DNA from: Halomonas colorata
GTDB taxonomy: Bacteria; Pseudomonadota; Gammaproteobacteria; Pseudomonadales; Halomonadaceae
Direction: 5' to 3'
Assembly (NCBI RefSeq): GCF_014897985.1
Contig: NZ_JABUZA010000044.1
Location: 1-35,612, forward strand
Length of the DNA: 35,612 nucleotides
The notes below the pieces were generated by a model that was not told where the DNA came from, did no database searches, and saw only the letters and a list, made by a program, of their open reading frames with translations. Of the stretch, positions 7,920-16,588 are shown in pieces. Every line of letters starts with the position of its first letter. Within the stretch, counting starts at the first letter, position 1. The translations under genes were made by a program, and so were the position numbers.

Positions 7920-7965
7920 AGGATCATCTCCATAGGTACCAACACAACATGAGTTAGTGATGCAG

Positions 7966-8967
7966 CTAATCAGCTGGCCAATACACATGCATCAACGGAA
8001 GCAAGGCACGACCTTCAGTATCAAAACTTGGATAATTCTCAACCGCTAGGTTGGCCAAGTCGTCAAGGTCTACCAGTGTAATCGGGTTAGGCGCTCTCTC
8101 GGCTTCATACCTGGCTTCACGGGTAAAGCCACCCGTACTTACAAAGATACCGTTCTGACCGCTTCTGACCACGGTGATAAAGCTGCGAAGCACCGTTGAA
8201 CCCATGCTTCCACTACGGTGCTTGATCTCAACTTTAATATGCGGCTTTGTAAGTCCTAGTCCATCAGGTGATGCTTCCACATCTACACCTCTATCAGGGC
8301 CACGAGGGGATATCTTGGTGCGATATCCCATCGCTCGCAGGATAGCTGCAACAAAGTGCTCCATATCTTCAGGAGTAAGCTGCAAGATCCGGTCTTTGAT
8401 TAACTCATGGCTTTGGGCACGGATATGTTCACTAAGCTGAACAAGGTCTGCTTCTACCTCTTCTGGTTCCTGAGAAAGTGCAGGTTGCTTGCCTTCCAAG
8501 GCAGCATGCATTTCATTGATAATCGCGTCTGATAAGCTAAATAGGGCAAGGGTAGAACCAAGCGAGTTACGTGTGGATTGGGTCAGAACATCACGAGACA
8601 CCTTCCCTTCCCACTTCACCCAACGGACATGGGCATAGTCTTCTACCTGATTATCGCTGCTTAGGAACTCATACTGCCCTTGGTCTATCCCTACCAAGTA
8701 CTCTCTTAGCTCTGGACTGTAGGTGACGACTATGTCACCTGGTTTGATTGCATCAAAGAACTTACGAATCATGGCCACAGCATTTGCTGTTCTACCTGGC
8801 TTAGCATTCCCGTGATGTTCAATGTAGGCGTGACGTAACTCTTGATTCGAGTGGTATTGACTTAGGTGGCCAAGAGCATTCCACCCAACCGCGACACAGT
8901 TGCGTGACTCAAACAAATCAAATAGCCGGCCACCTTCGCCCGCACGGATCATCCACCCTTGAGGCAT
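7966..8967 (-). CDS. Mrr-like restriction endonuclease with N-terminal reader-like domain
   Basis: The 333-residue protein (start chosen at the second ATG, 8967, with AGGT upstream; an ATG at 8988 lacks a ribosome site) has an Mrr catalytic domain in its C-terminal half. In the longer numbering, GPDRGVDVEA supplies Asp236 and VEIKHRSG supplies Glu254-x-Lys256: a PD-(D/E)XK core. VRSGQNGIFVSTGGFT follows, as in Mrr proteins. The N-terminal 130 residues (WMIRAGEGGRLFDLF, VAVGWNALG, GDIVVTYSP, YLVGIDQGQYEF) look like a PUA/EVE-type beta-barrel that may sense modified bases. Mrr enzymes cut methylated DNA, so a type IV restriction role is likely. Next gene downstream is the HNH nuclease. Confidence 0.85.
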   Translation of the reverse strand: MPQGWMIRAGEGGRLFDLFESRNCVAVGWNALGHLSQYHSNQELRHAYIEHHGNAKPGRTANAVAMIRKFFDAIKPGDIVVTYSPELREYLVGIDQGQYEFLSSDNQVEDYAHVRWVKWEGKVSRDVLTQSTRNSLGSTLALFSLSDAIINEMHAALEGKQPALSQEPEEVEADLVQLSEHIRAQSHELIKDRILQLTPEDMEHFVAAILRAMGYRTKISPRGPDRGVDVEASPDGLGLTKPHIKVEIKHRSGSMGSTVLRSFITVVRSGQNGIFVSTGGFTREARYEAERAPNPITLVDLDDLANLAVENYPSFDTEGRALLPLMHVYWPAD

Positions 8968-8990
8968 ACATCTACCTAGTATTTTCATTA

Positions 8991-9034
8991 AATTAAAAAA
9001 ATGGCATGAAAGCCATAAAGGGCCTCATGCCAAG
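8991..9034 (-). terminator. Rho-independent terminator after the DUF1232 gene
   Basis: On the minus strand GGCATGA (9031-9025) pairs with TCATGCC (9009-9003), and the stem is followed by ATTTTTTT. It lies between the DUF1232 gene and the Mrr-like gene and should separate their transcripts. Confidence 0.75.
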
Positions 9035-9057
9035 GCTTGAGCATACCAATCGATAAG

Positions 9058-9429
9058 TTACCCAAACCAACGTTTGAGAGTTAGCTGTGCCTGCTCGTAG
9101 TGCTCATCTTTTATATGCGCTGCTACTATTGCTAGAGCCCCGGCAAGAACGCCCACGTCATCTGTATAGCCAATCATAGGGGTGATGTCCGGGATACCAT
9201 CAATTGGGGAAATGAAGTACCCCAGCGCACCATAAATTGTGGTTTTTGCCCACATAGGGGTGTCACTATCTTTGGCTGCGTAATACATCTTCAAGGCTGG
9301 AGAAAGTGCCTTTTCTCCCGCATTCTTGGCGTATTTTGTTGTCTTTTTCCAGAAGCCATCATCAGAGTAACTATCTGAATGTGCATTAATTTTCTCATCC
9401 AAAGATGCTGGTGCTTCTTCTTTGCTCAC
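9058..9429 (-). CDS. DUF1232 (YkvA-type) small membrane protein
   Basis: The 123-residue protein has the DUF1232 signature YFISPIDGIPDITPMIGYTD, near residues 70-92, with hydrophobic helices before it (TTIYGALGYFIS) and after it (VGVLAGALAIVAAHI). The N-terminal 40 residues are polar. The family is widespread and uncharacterised, and is predicted to sit in the inner membrane. It is 283 bases downstream of the six-gene operon and has its own terminator, so it may be independent of it. Function unknown; family call is firm. Confidence 0.88.
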   Translation of the reverse strand: MSKEEAPASLDEKINAHSDSYSDDGFWKKTTKYAKNAGEKALSPALKMYYAAKDSDTPMWAKTTIYGALGYFISPIDGIPDITPMIGYTDDVGVLAGALAIVAAHIKDEHYEQAQLTLKRWFG

Positions 9430-9712
9430 GCTGCCCCCTCAAGAAAATATCTGCTGTTACTTCATTTAGATGCACTGCGAAGCTACCCTTGCTGACGATG
9501 ACGGCGGCCTCACACTTTTTTATAGGCTCAATCACCCTAGGTAATCATCTATTATACTTAGGGATCTGTCACCCCTAACTAAAGAATTGGGCAAGACTCG
9601 GAAGTCATCTGCTCGCTTCAGAATGAGGGATAAGGCTATGAATGCTACGGGGCATAACCACTACTTTGAACAGTGGAAGGAGTACCATTTATCAGCTGTC
9701 TCCCCTTTGAAG
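9430..9712. other. Intergenic region between DUF1232 and the six-gene operon
   Basis: No convincing gene is seen. A plus-strand frame of 31 codons (9623-9718) runs into the end of the neighbouring gene and shows no family resemblance. The promoter of the DUF1232 gene presumably lies here, but I cannot mark it with confidence. Confidence 0.4.
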
Positions 9713-10078
9713 TCATAGCATCCCTGTAGAGTTACTATTTGCTGGACAAGCCTGCTGCAAAAAATCAAAGACGTTGTTGCCTAAGTAATGCTTCGCTAGC
9801 TCAAAGGGCTGATTAGTCGATTCAAAGATACATACTAAACCTGCTAATTTACCAATTTCGACTGGAAGGTCTTCTTGAATAGCTAGCGCATGGGCCTGCT
9901 CACCTCTCATGAGATCGTATTGCTTGTTTGGTGCGGACATTTCAAACATACAACCCGTTTCCGCATTTTTTTTGGCCAGCGAGTAAGCTACGTTGCTAAA
10001 GCACTCTATACCTATTGCAATATCACTAGAGAGCACATTCAATTCAGAAAATTTAGCTTGCTTGCCCCATGTTTTCAT
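9713..10078 (-). CDS. Uncharacterised 121-residue protein coupled to the helicase
   Basis: I do not recognise a family. The protein is soluble with no signal peptide, and contains several scattered cysteines (IGIECFS, ETGCMFEM, GLVCIFE, QQACPAN) that do not form an obvious metal site. Its ATG overlaps the stop of the upstream helicase gene in an ATGA arrangement, which implies translational coupling and a shared function. It is the last gene of the operon; a 283-base gap follows. It is slightly more AT-rich than the helicase. It could be an added component, an immunity-like protein or a regulator of the anti-phage cassette. Confidence 0.7.
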   Translation of the reverse strand: MKTWGKQAKFSELNVLSSDIAIGIECFSNVAYSLAKKNAETGCMFEMSAPNKQYDLMRGEQAHALAIQEDLPVEIGKLAGLVCIFESTNQPFELAKHYLGNNVFDFLQQACPANSNSTGML

Positions 10079-12912
10079 AGCAAGCCTGCTTGACCGATAG
10101 ACGCTGCATCCGATGACTTACCGTTCCAGCTTTGCGTCATAAGCAACTGGAAGTCTCGACGAGACAACACTTTGGCACATTCACCCCAGGTGTCTTGGTC
10201 AGGTGACAGAGTGGCGTTGTAACGTATATCAAAGCCCGTCTCCTGCTTCTGTGCTTCGATATACTTATCCATCTCCTCCCCCATATCTTCGATATTCTCG
10301 ATCCATTCGTCCTTGATCGTATCCGGTAACGCGCCGAACAGGTCAAACCGGTCGCGCATACGTTCCGATAGACGCTCATAGACACGTTCATCGACGGTGC
10401 CATGGTTCACCAGGTTCAGCATGTCAACGCGATCCCGTGTTTGACCAAAACGTTTGATCCGCCCGATGCGCTGTTCCAGCTTGGTGGGGTTCCAGGGTAA
10501 GTCGACGTTGATCAGCGTGCCCAAGGTCTGGAGGTTCAGGCCTTCACAGGCCGCGTCCGTGGCAATCATGAGCTTAATCTTACGTTCTGCCACCATCAGC
10601 TTGAGGCTTTCCCGTTCGGCCGCCACGCTATTGCCTTCAAGGAACAAACGACTTTTCCCCGCGCCGGCGTACAGGCCAATGGCTTCGTCTGGGTAGCGCT
10701 TTGCCAATGATTGGGCCACCCAAGCGGCCGTATCGTAATACTGGCTAAATACAATGCACCCAAGCGCCAGCCAGCCTTCCTTGTCCAGATAGAACTGAAT
10801 GGCGTTGAGTTTAGGATCTTCACGAACGTCACTCAGCCGTGAAATCAGCGTTTCCAGCGCTTCAATCTCGGCATCGGTTGCATCGTTGATTTGCGCCAGC
10901 CGTTCTTGATCGTCGTCCTCTTCCTCGATGGCATCGCCTTCCAACAGCTTGCGCGCCGTGCTCATGCCGGCATGAACGCTACTGCAAATCCGCTGTTCCA
11001 TGAGGTTTTTCATGAAACCGCTGCCTCGCCCTTTAGCCGCCAGGGCTTTGCCAAAGAGCTGGGCCGCTTCGTAGGCGGCACGGTAGTCATCGTCAACCCG
11101 TAGGCCAATGCCATCAAACAGTCCTCTGAAGCCGTGTTCGTCACCAACACGGTCAATATCGGGGTGAATGTCCACCGCAATACGCGGAAGCAGCCCTGCC
11201 TCTTCCAGCGTTGAGCGTTTGCGTAGCACGATATGGCGTACAAAAGGGTTTTCGCGCTGGAAAAAACTGGCACCGTTCACTTCTTCATCCAGGGCATCTT
11301 GCAGCACGTCATGGATGTCTTCATCCAACGACACCAGCGGCGGATCGCAATAGAAGGTGTCGCGGCCCAGGGAAAGCTCACTGCGTATCAAGCTATAGAG
11401 CTGGCGAGCCTTGGCTTCATTCGTGGCGTCAACGGGAGGCAGCGGCGTCTTGATAAGCGTCCACGCTTGTTCTGCCCGTTCAATACGGTCGACACCCGAC
11501 AAAAGATCAACCACGTCGCTGGGGTGATGCCAGCGTGACAGCCCTTCTCCTAGCACAAAACGCCCCTTGCCCTGGTGAAGAATACGCATGGCATCCCATA
11601 GGTCTTCACGCCGTGTCTGGATGGGGGTTGCCGTCCCCAAAATGACGTGCTTTGACTGCCCCGCGATTTTTTTCATGAACGCGAGCAGCTTATTGTCTTT
11701 GTCGGGCCTCGATCCTGGTGTGACCATCGTGCGGGCTTTATGGGCTTCATCCAGCACGACGAGACCGTAATCGCCCCGACGATCCAAGAGACGTTGCTTT
11801 TCGTCCGAGTCGCGTACCATCAGGCCGGTGGAGATAATACCGATGCGTAAGGGGCAGTCGGTGATGTGGTGCGTCCCCGTCCCTGAGATCAGCATACCGT
11901 TCGCATTCACCCAGCCTTTCTGCAAGGTGTTCCACCGCGCGGTTGGAATCCCAAGCTTATCAATTAACTCCGTTTGCCACTGCTCGCAGAGTGTTGCGGG
12001 TGCGAAAACAACGGTGGGCCGTGCCTTGCCTTCCTTCTCTTCCAGCAGGGAGAGTGTGAGCGCTGCCACCGCCATGGAGAGTGTTTTACCCAACCCGACT
12101 TCATCCGCCAGGAGAAGCCGTACCACGCCATAGGCGCGATAGTGCTTCAGGGTTTCCGTGACAAAGCCTTGCTGCCAGGGTTGCAAGGTGAACCCCTCTC
12201 GGTACATAGGAGATTCGACCAATGCAGCGGGGGCCACTTCTTCGGGAACCTCAATGTCCGGCAGCGCCACTTCACGGCGCTTGGTGCGACGCCGAATTTC
12301 GGTGGTGACGGCATCCGGCAGCATCGCTGAGTTCTTCCAGAGATAGTCAAACTCAGCTTCTATCCAGGCCACCCCTTCAGGTGTCTCATCGGCCCACAAG
12401 ATTTCATAGTGGTGACGCCAACCCGACGAGGTTTCATTCATGGAGCCAATGAACCCGATCTTGCGCCCATCGGCGAGATCAATAATGCCGGCTTTGCCAT
12501 GAACAAAGCCGCAGTTATTGGAAGGGGCCACTTTGATGGTGTGACCTCGCGTCAGAAAATCAGAGAGCTGTTGGTAGCGTTTCCGATTCAGTAGCGCATC
12601 GGTTTCAAGATCGGTGTGCTCATTCCACTTGCCCATGAGTTTTGCCTGGGCCACCTTGGCCACCCGCAAATCTTCTGGCTGGACATCCGCATTGCAGACA
12701 ATTTCCACGCGAGGGATATTAAGAATTGCCTCCCCTGCCACCTCGAACATGGAAGACGTGAAATACCCGGCAATACGCCGATACCGCTTGGCCCCTTTGA
12801 GGTATTGCGTCAAAAATGATTCGTCAAGCGGCTGTGTCCGAGACGATAAGCGCGTGATACCTGAGGACGGCGAACCCGCCCCCATCGACATAGGATAGAG
12901 AGACAAGCCCAA
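10075..12912 (-). CDS. Phospholipase D-like/SNF2 helicase of the anti-phage cassette
   Basis: This protein of about 945 residues joins two parts. Residues 1-200 form a PLD-type domain with one HxK(x4)D motif (His138, Lys140, Asp145 in VHGKAGIID) followed by GSMNETSSGW; two copies are usual, so it may act as a dimer or only bind DNA. Residues about 240-860 are a superfamily 2 SNF2/HepA-type helicase: Walker A DEVGLGKT (270-277), DEAH (388-391), and the C-terminal motif WNPTKLEQRIGRIKRFGQ near 800-820. It should use ATP to move along or remodel DNA. The start is unsure: TTG at 12912 has the ribosome site GGAGG too close, while TTG at 12906 has seven-base spacing. The gap to the methylase gene is five bases. 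Confidence 0.9.
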   Translation of the reverse strand: MGLSLYPMSMGAGSPSSGITRLSSRTQPLDESFLTQYLKGAKRYRRIAGYFTSSMFEVAGEAILNIPRVEIVCNADVQPEDLRVAKVAQAKLMGKWNEHTDLETDALLNRKRYQQLSDFLTRGHTIKVAPSNNCGFVHGKAGIIDLADGRKIGFIGSMNETSSGWRHHYEILWADETPEGVAWIEAEFDYLWKNSAMLPDAVTTEIRRRTKRREVALPDIEVPEEVAPAALVESPMYREGFTLQPWQQGFVTETLKHYRAYGVVRLLLADEVGLGKTLSMAVAALTLSLLEEKEGKARPTVVFAPATLCEQWQTELIDKLGIPTARWNTLQKGWVNANGMLISGTGTHHITDCPLRIGIISTGLMVRDSDEKQRLLDRRGDYGLVVLDEAHKARTMVTPGSRPDKDNKLLAFMKKIAGQSKHVILGTATPIQTRREDLWDAMRILHQGKGRFVLGEGLSRWHHPSDVVDLLSGVDRIERAEQAWTLIKTPLPPVDATNEAKARQLYSLIRSELSLGRDTFYCDPPLVSLDEDIHDVLQDALDEEVNGASFFQRENPFVRHIVLRKRSTLEEAGLLPRIAVDIHPDIDRVGDEHGFRGLFDGIGLRVDDDYRAAYEAAQLFGKALAAKGRGSGFMKNLMEQRICSSVHAGMSTARKLLEGDAIEEEDDDQERLAQINDATDAEIEALETLISRLSDVREDPKLNAIQFYLDKEGWLALGCIVFSQYYDTAAWVAQSLAKRYPDEAIGLYAGAGKSRLFLEGNSVAAERESLKLMVAERKIKLMIATDAACEGLNLQTLGTLINVDLPWNPTKLEQRIGRIKRFGQTRDRVDMLNLVNHGTVDERVYERLSERMRDRFDLFGALPDTIKDEWIENIEDMGEEMDKYIEAQKQETGFDIRYNATLSPDQDTWGECAKVLSRRDFQLLMTQSWNGKSSDAASIGQAGLL

Positions 12913-12917
12913 CCCTC

Positions 12918-15900
12918 CTATGCCATCTGTTCATTAGAAATGCGGTCACCTAATACGTCCGCCCAATCGCGGACGTCCTCATGGGTCGCTTTGACCGCGA
13001 GGAATTTGGCCATATCAATCAGCTCGCCCCGCTTTTCAAAGTAATCAGGCAGTTCGTCAGCAAGTTGCTGGACTACCACTTTGATATCCACGTCAGCGAG
13101 CAATTGTTGGATGGCCACCATGAGTCGACCCAGGTGAGTAGCGCCCAGCTCAGTGCTATCCATCAAGTCACGCGATGACATTTCCTCAACCTGCTTGAGT
13201 CGCGCCTTATTTGCTGCTGAACTGGCCATAACACGGGCATAGTCTTCCACGCGGAAGGCTTTGGCGAAGTTCTGGTAGTTATCGAGTTTACTGGCACCAG
13301 TGGTTTCGATATCCAGCATCCGTAAGTAAAAGCGTTGGATGCCATTAATGGACTGCCAGGTATCGCGTTTTAGCCCATCGGGTACGAGCAATCCGTTGGC
13401 GGTTTCAGACGCCTGCTGCACGATCTCGTCCACCACGGTTTTCTCGCCTTTCTGCCGTGGACGCATCGCAAAGCTAGTAACATCTTCGCCACCTATCTCG
13501 GTGTATGCCGTCAAAACCTTCAATGCCGCCGCATAGCCCGCCATCTGCAGGTCAGCATCGTTAAACACCGGCTCACCTGAATGATCTTCCACCTGCTGAT
13601 TCAGATGAAGCATCTCTTCAATCTGATTTTCGACTTCCTTGTGAACCGCCGGATAGATGCGGCGGGTAAAGCCCTTCCGGTCACCCTCAGGACGTTTGCG
13701 CAACATCAAGATGACCGTGCCCTGCACATAACCGCCTTTTTTTAATTCAGAAGTTTTCTCTGTAGCAATGTACCACGCACCCACAACTTGTAAGCCTGCC
13801 GCCCAAAAGATACCCACCATATCCGACCAAACGCCGGTGTCTTGATGGGTAAACATCACGCACTGCATCCCGTTATCAGGCATATGCTCGGCCATCGCTT
13901 TGTAGGCATCGACCATACCGCGCCTGAAATCATCGCCAGAACCTTTGATTGCTAGATTACGACGTGAATCCCAGTTCCATTGATCGAAGGGCGCAGGGGG
14001 TGAACTCCTAAGCCAACTGATGAAAAACTCTGTTAGTTCGTGGTAGACCACTGCGTCAGCATAAGGTGGATCTGTAATGTATAGGTCGGACACGAAGCCA
14101 TCAGGAAGAACCGATGCTGAAGTATTCAACACCACCCCTGTGCCGTGCACAGGTACCATTTTTACTTTATCTATATAGCTTTCAAGCCCATGAAAAGAGT
14201 ACGTGGCATAATTATATAGGGCATTTATTGCCTGATCGGAAAAGACCTGCTCTATCTTAGGACCTTGCGAAGGCTGAGGGTTAGCATTGTAGCGACATAG
14301 CTTAGAGAGCCTGTCCGCATCACGTGCCACGCGCAGACAATTTTCAGGTGTATTTAAAAATTTCTTCTTTAGCGCTTGTAACAGCAAACCCCGTGGATTG
14401 AATAGATGGTGCCAGTGAGTCCAACCTCGCGTGCGAATCGGTTCGTCAGTTTTCTTCCCCGGCTCGATGGTCATATCTGGGATCAGGCCATCCGTCTGCC
14501 ACGCTTCAAGATTAGAATGCACATAGTCAGATACTTTCTTTTCTCTTCTCAAATCAGCATCTGTGGCCGATGCGAAATATGTATATGGCCTTGCGCCCTT
14601 GGACGAAGGAATCATCCACTGCACAGCATAGAGACGCTCTTGGAAAATATCATCACTTATGGGTTCGATGTCAGTTTTCTTCCACATCCGTAGATCGTTG
14701 CCACCACCTTTCCTATCCCCTCTTAGAGACTTTATCGGGATAGAATAGCTTGTGTTGTCAATGCTATATACCAATTTTCCGTTAGATACTGTTCCATTTT
14801 TGGAAGCAATCAGCTCTTGGTTGCTCTCAGCATATGCAACCTCAATATCGAATCGTTTACTCTTATGGTCGGGAACCAGTTTCGCATAAGCTCTGTATTT
14901 CCATGATATCAACCACGTTGATGACATGGGAACACGCCATCCGGTTTCGGGACAAACTGTCTCAAGGCAATATAAATATGCCTTAGCACGGTGCCCCTCA
15001 TCATTAACCTCTATGCCTAGTCGCAATATCTCAGCTTCTACCTTCCTGTCAAGGCCCTTCTGCTCCCTCTCAATATCTTTTCTTTTTTCATCATTTGCAC
15101 CAATGATGTTAAAGCCACCCCAATTTAACATGCAAGCAATCGGGTTTAAGTCTGCGCCTACAGTATCAGCGCCCATCCGAGCGGACTCAAAGGGTATCGA
15201 CCCCCCTCCTGAGAAAGTGTCGGTAACTATCGGATTTCTTCCAAAACGTAGAATACCTAATTGTTTAATTAGCTCTGGGATGCTCTGGGCATTTACTCCA
15301 TACTTCCTATAGGCAGAATTTACATCTGTCCAGCAGTGTGAAAGAAGAAAATCTTCATTAACCTTTTCAGGTCGCATGCAATGTGCAGCCCTTTCTTCGT
15401 AAGAGCCAAGCTTCTTAAGATACTTCTGTAAGATATAGGCTTTAGAATCTAGGCTCACGGATCTTTTCCAGCGAATCTTTATCCCAAGTCCGTTAGCATC
15501 TATAGGAAAGTCACACATTGAAACATCTTCATCGGCCATGTGACTCTTTGAAGCGTCAAAATCAAAATACGCCCAAGGGTTGTGAAGCGATACCGTGGTA
15601 GCGACATCAGAGGGCTTAATGCTATCCTTCTTAACGGCACGTTTAGCCATACCTTTGAGGTCAATACCAAGAAGTGATTCGTAGACAGCCAGGTCTTTTT
15701 CTGAGTCGCCCGTTTCGGGCAGTAGAGACCCCAGAAGGATCGATCGCACAAGAATTAGAGGCTTCCTGCCCCACCAATATGAACCTAAAGAGGGCAAAGT
15801 TTGACTAGAGCCAGCATCACGCTCCTTCTTCGCCTCAAACGACACCTTGGTGGCGGGAAACACCTTTTCGATTAGCGCAGGCGCATCTTTCAAGGCGAAC

Positions 15901-15941
15901 GGTACCAGCTCAGCCGGTTTTAATTGCGTGGTCGCATCCAT
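12918..15941 (-). CDS. DUF1156 adenine-specific DNA methyltransferase
   Basis: The 1007-residue protein has the DUF1156 N-terminus (PSLGSYWWGRKPLILVRS, near 50-70), a SAM-binding motif (DTFSGGGSIPFESARMGADT and then GADLNPIA, near 238-268) and the catalytic DPPY (624-627, in ITDPPYADAVVYHE). It should transfer a methyl group from S-adenosylmethionine to adenine N6 in DNA. In the known cassette this modification probably marks host DNA, as in BREX and restriction-modification. AAGGAGTGA lies seven bases upstream of the ATG and also contains the stop of the DUF3780 gene, so expression is tightly coupled. The central stretch (about 14170-15550) is more AT-rich than the ends and probably holds the target recognition part; that is inferred from composition only. 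Confidence 0.93.
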   Translation of the reverse strand: MDATTQLKPAELVPFALKDAPALIEKVFPATKVSFEAKKERDAGSSQTLPSLGSYWWGRKPLILVRSILLGSLLPETGDSEKDLAVYESLLGIDLKGMAKRAVKKDSIKPSDVATTVSLHNPWAYFDFDASKSHMADEDVSMCDFPIDANGLGIKIRWKRSVSLDSKAYILQKYLKKLGSYEERAAHCMRPEKVNEDFLLSHCWTDVNSAYRKYGVNAQSIPELIKQLGILRFGRNPIVTDTFSGGGSIPFESARMGADTVGADLNPIACMLNWGGFNIIGANDEKRKDIEREQKGLDRKVEAEILRLGIEVNDEGHRAKAYLYCLETVCPETGWRVPMSSTWLISWKYRAYAKLVPDHKSKRFDIEVAYAESNQELIASKNGTVSNGKLVYSIDNTSYSIPIKSLRGDRKGGGNDLRMWKKTDIEPISDDIFQERLYAVQWMIPSSKGARPYTYFASATDADLRREKKVSDYVHSNLEAWQTDGLIPDMTIEPGKKTDEPIRTRGWTHWHHLFNPRGLLLQALKKKFLNTPENCLRVARDADRLSKLCRYNANPQPSQGPKIEQVFSDQAINALYNYATYSFHGLESYIDKVKMVPVHGTGVVLNTSASVLPDGFVSDLYITDPPYADAVVYHELTEFFISWLRSSPPAPFDQWNWDSRRNLAIKGSGDDFRRGMVDAYKAMAEHMPDNGMQCVMFTHQDTGVWSDMVGIFWAAGLQVVGAWYIATEKTSELKKGGYVQGTVILMLRKRPEGDRKGFTRRIYPAVHKEVENQIEEMLHLNQQVEDHSGEPVFNDADLQMAGYAAALKVLTAYTEIGGEDVTSFAMRPRQKGEKTVVDEIVQQASETANGLLVPDGLKRDTWQSINGIQRFYLRMLDIETTGASKLDNYQNFAKAFRVEDYARVMASSAANKARLKQVEEMSSRDLMDSTELGATHLGRLMVAIQQLLADVDIKVVVQQLADELPDYFEKRGELIDMAKFLAVKATHEDVRDWADVLGDRISNEQMA

Positions 15942-15947
15942 AGAAAA

Positions 15948-16586
15948 TCACTCCTTGATAGAGGGTTGGCTGAAGAGGTCGAAGGATTGAGGGACCTTCG
16001 TTACTCCCCGCGGCTTGAATAGCTCATGTTGGGCCACATCACCCAGGGCGTGTCTTAGCGCGACGCGCCAGCCCTTGTCACCCTCGTTAGCAAGGCCGGT
16101 GCTCATGGCAGTCATGCTGAACAGCCACCAGCGCTCTTCAGGGCGAAACGCCATCCAGTTACGAACGGCGACAGGGATTTTGTCTTCTTCCATCTTTTCG
16201 ACGGCCCAGGCCAAGACACATAGCTCTTTTCCAAGGAGCCGATCGACCGGGTTTTCCCCCACTTTCCACCGGCTGGTAGTCAGCTTGTTTTCTTTCAGAC
16301 GGTTGTTGAAGATGCGCTGGACTTCCTGGCGTATGGCCGTCCAGCGTGGACGCTCCAGAACCACACGTACAATCTCATCGGTACTCTCGCCTTGCGCCTG
16401 TACGCCAAGATTTTCAACAATCTCCACTGAGCCTTTGTTGTTCTTGGGCACCCGCACGAAAAAGCAGTGGGGGTTGGTTTCCGTCATGGGGACCCCGAAC
16501 CCTTCCGTGGGGCGTGGTTTTGTCTCACCGGCTTTAGATGACGGGCTCATGGCCTTTTCCTCGATAGTGCGTTGTGCCAATCCCAT
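15948..16586 (-). CDS. DUF3780 protein of the anti-phage cassette
   Basis: The 212-residue protein matches the DUF3780 family by its run of features: FGVPMTETNPHCFFVRVPKN near the start, NRLKENKLTTSRWKVGENP in the middle, then LCVLAWAVEKM and RPEERWWLFSMTA. Biochemical role is unknown; it is found with DUF499 and DUF1156 genes and probably forms part of their complex. GGAGAGG stands before the ATG, and the stop of the DUF499 gene is two bases upstream. The next gene follows after six bases. Confidence 0.85.
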   Translation of the reverse strand: MGLAQRTIEEKAMSPSSKAGETKPRPTEGFGVPMTETNPHCFFVRVPKNNKGSVEIVENLGVQAQGESTDEIVRVVLERPRWTAIRQEVQRIFNNRLKENKLTTSRWKVGENPVDRLLGKELCVLAWAVEKMEEDKIPVAVRNWMAFRPEERWWLFSMTAMSTGLANEGDKGWRVALRHALGDVAQHELFKPRGVTKVPQSFDLFSQPSIKE

Positions 16587-16588
16587 GC

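Noticed and set aside
8888..8912. Fourth WYL-type operator (CGCGACACAGTTGCG)
   Set aside because: It is inside the Mrr-like coding sequence, has the wrong spacing and only a partial core match.
9623..9718. Plus-strand frame of 31 codons
   Set aside because: It runs into the convergent 121-residue gene and has no family resemblance.
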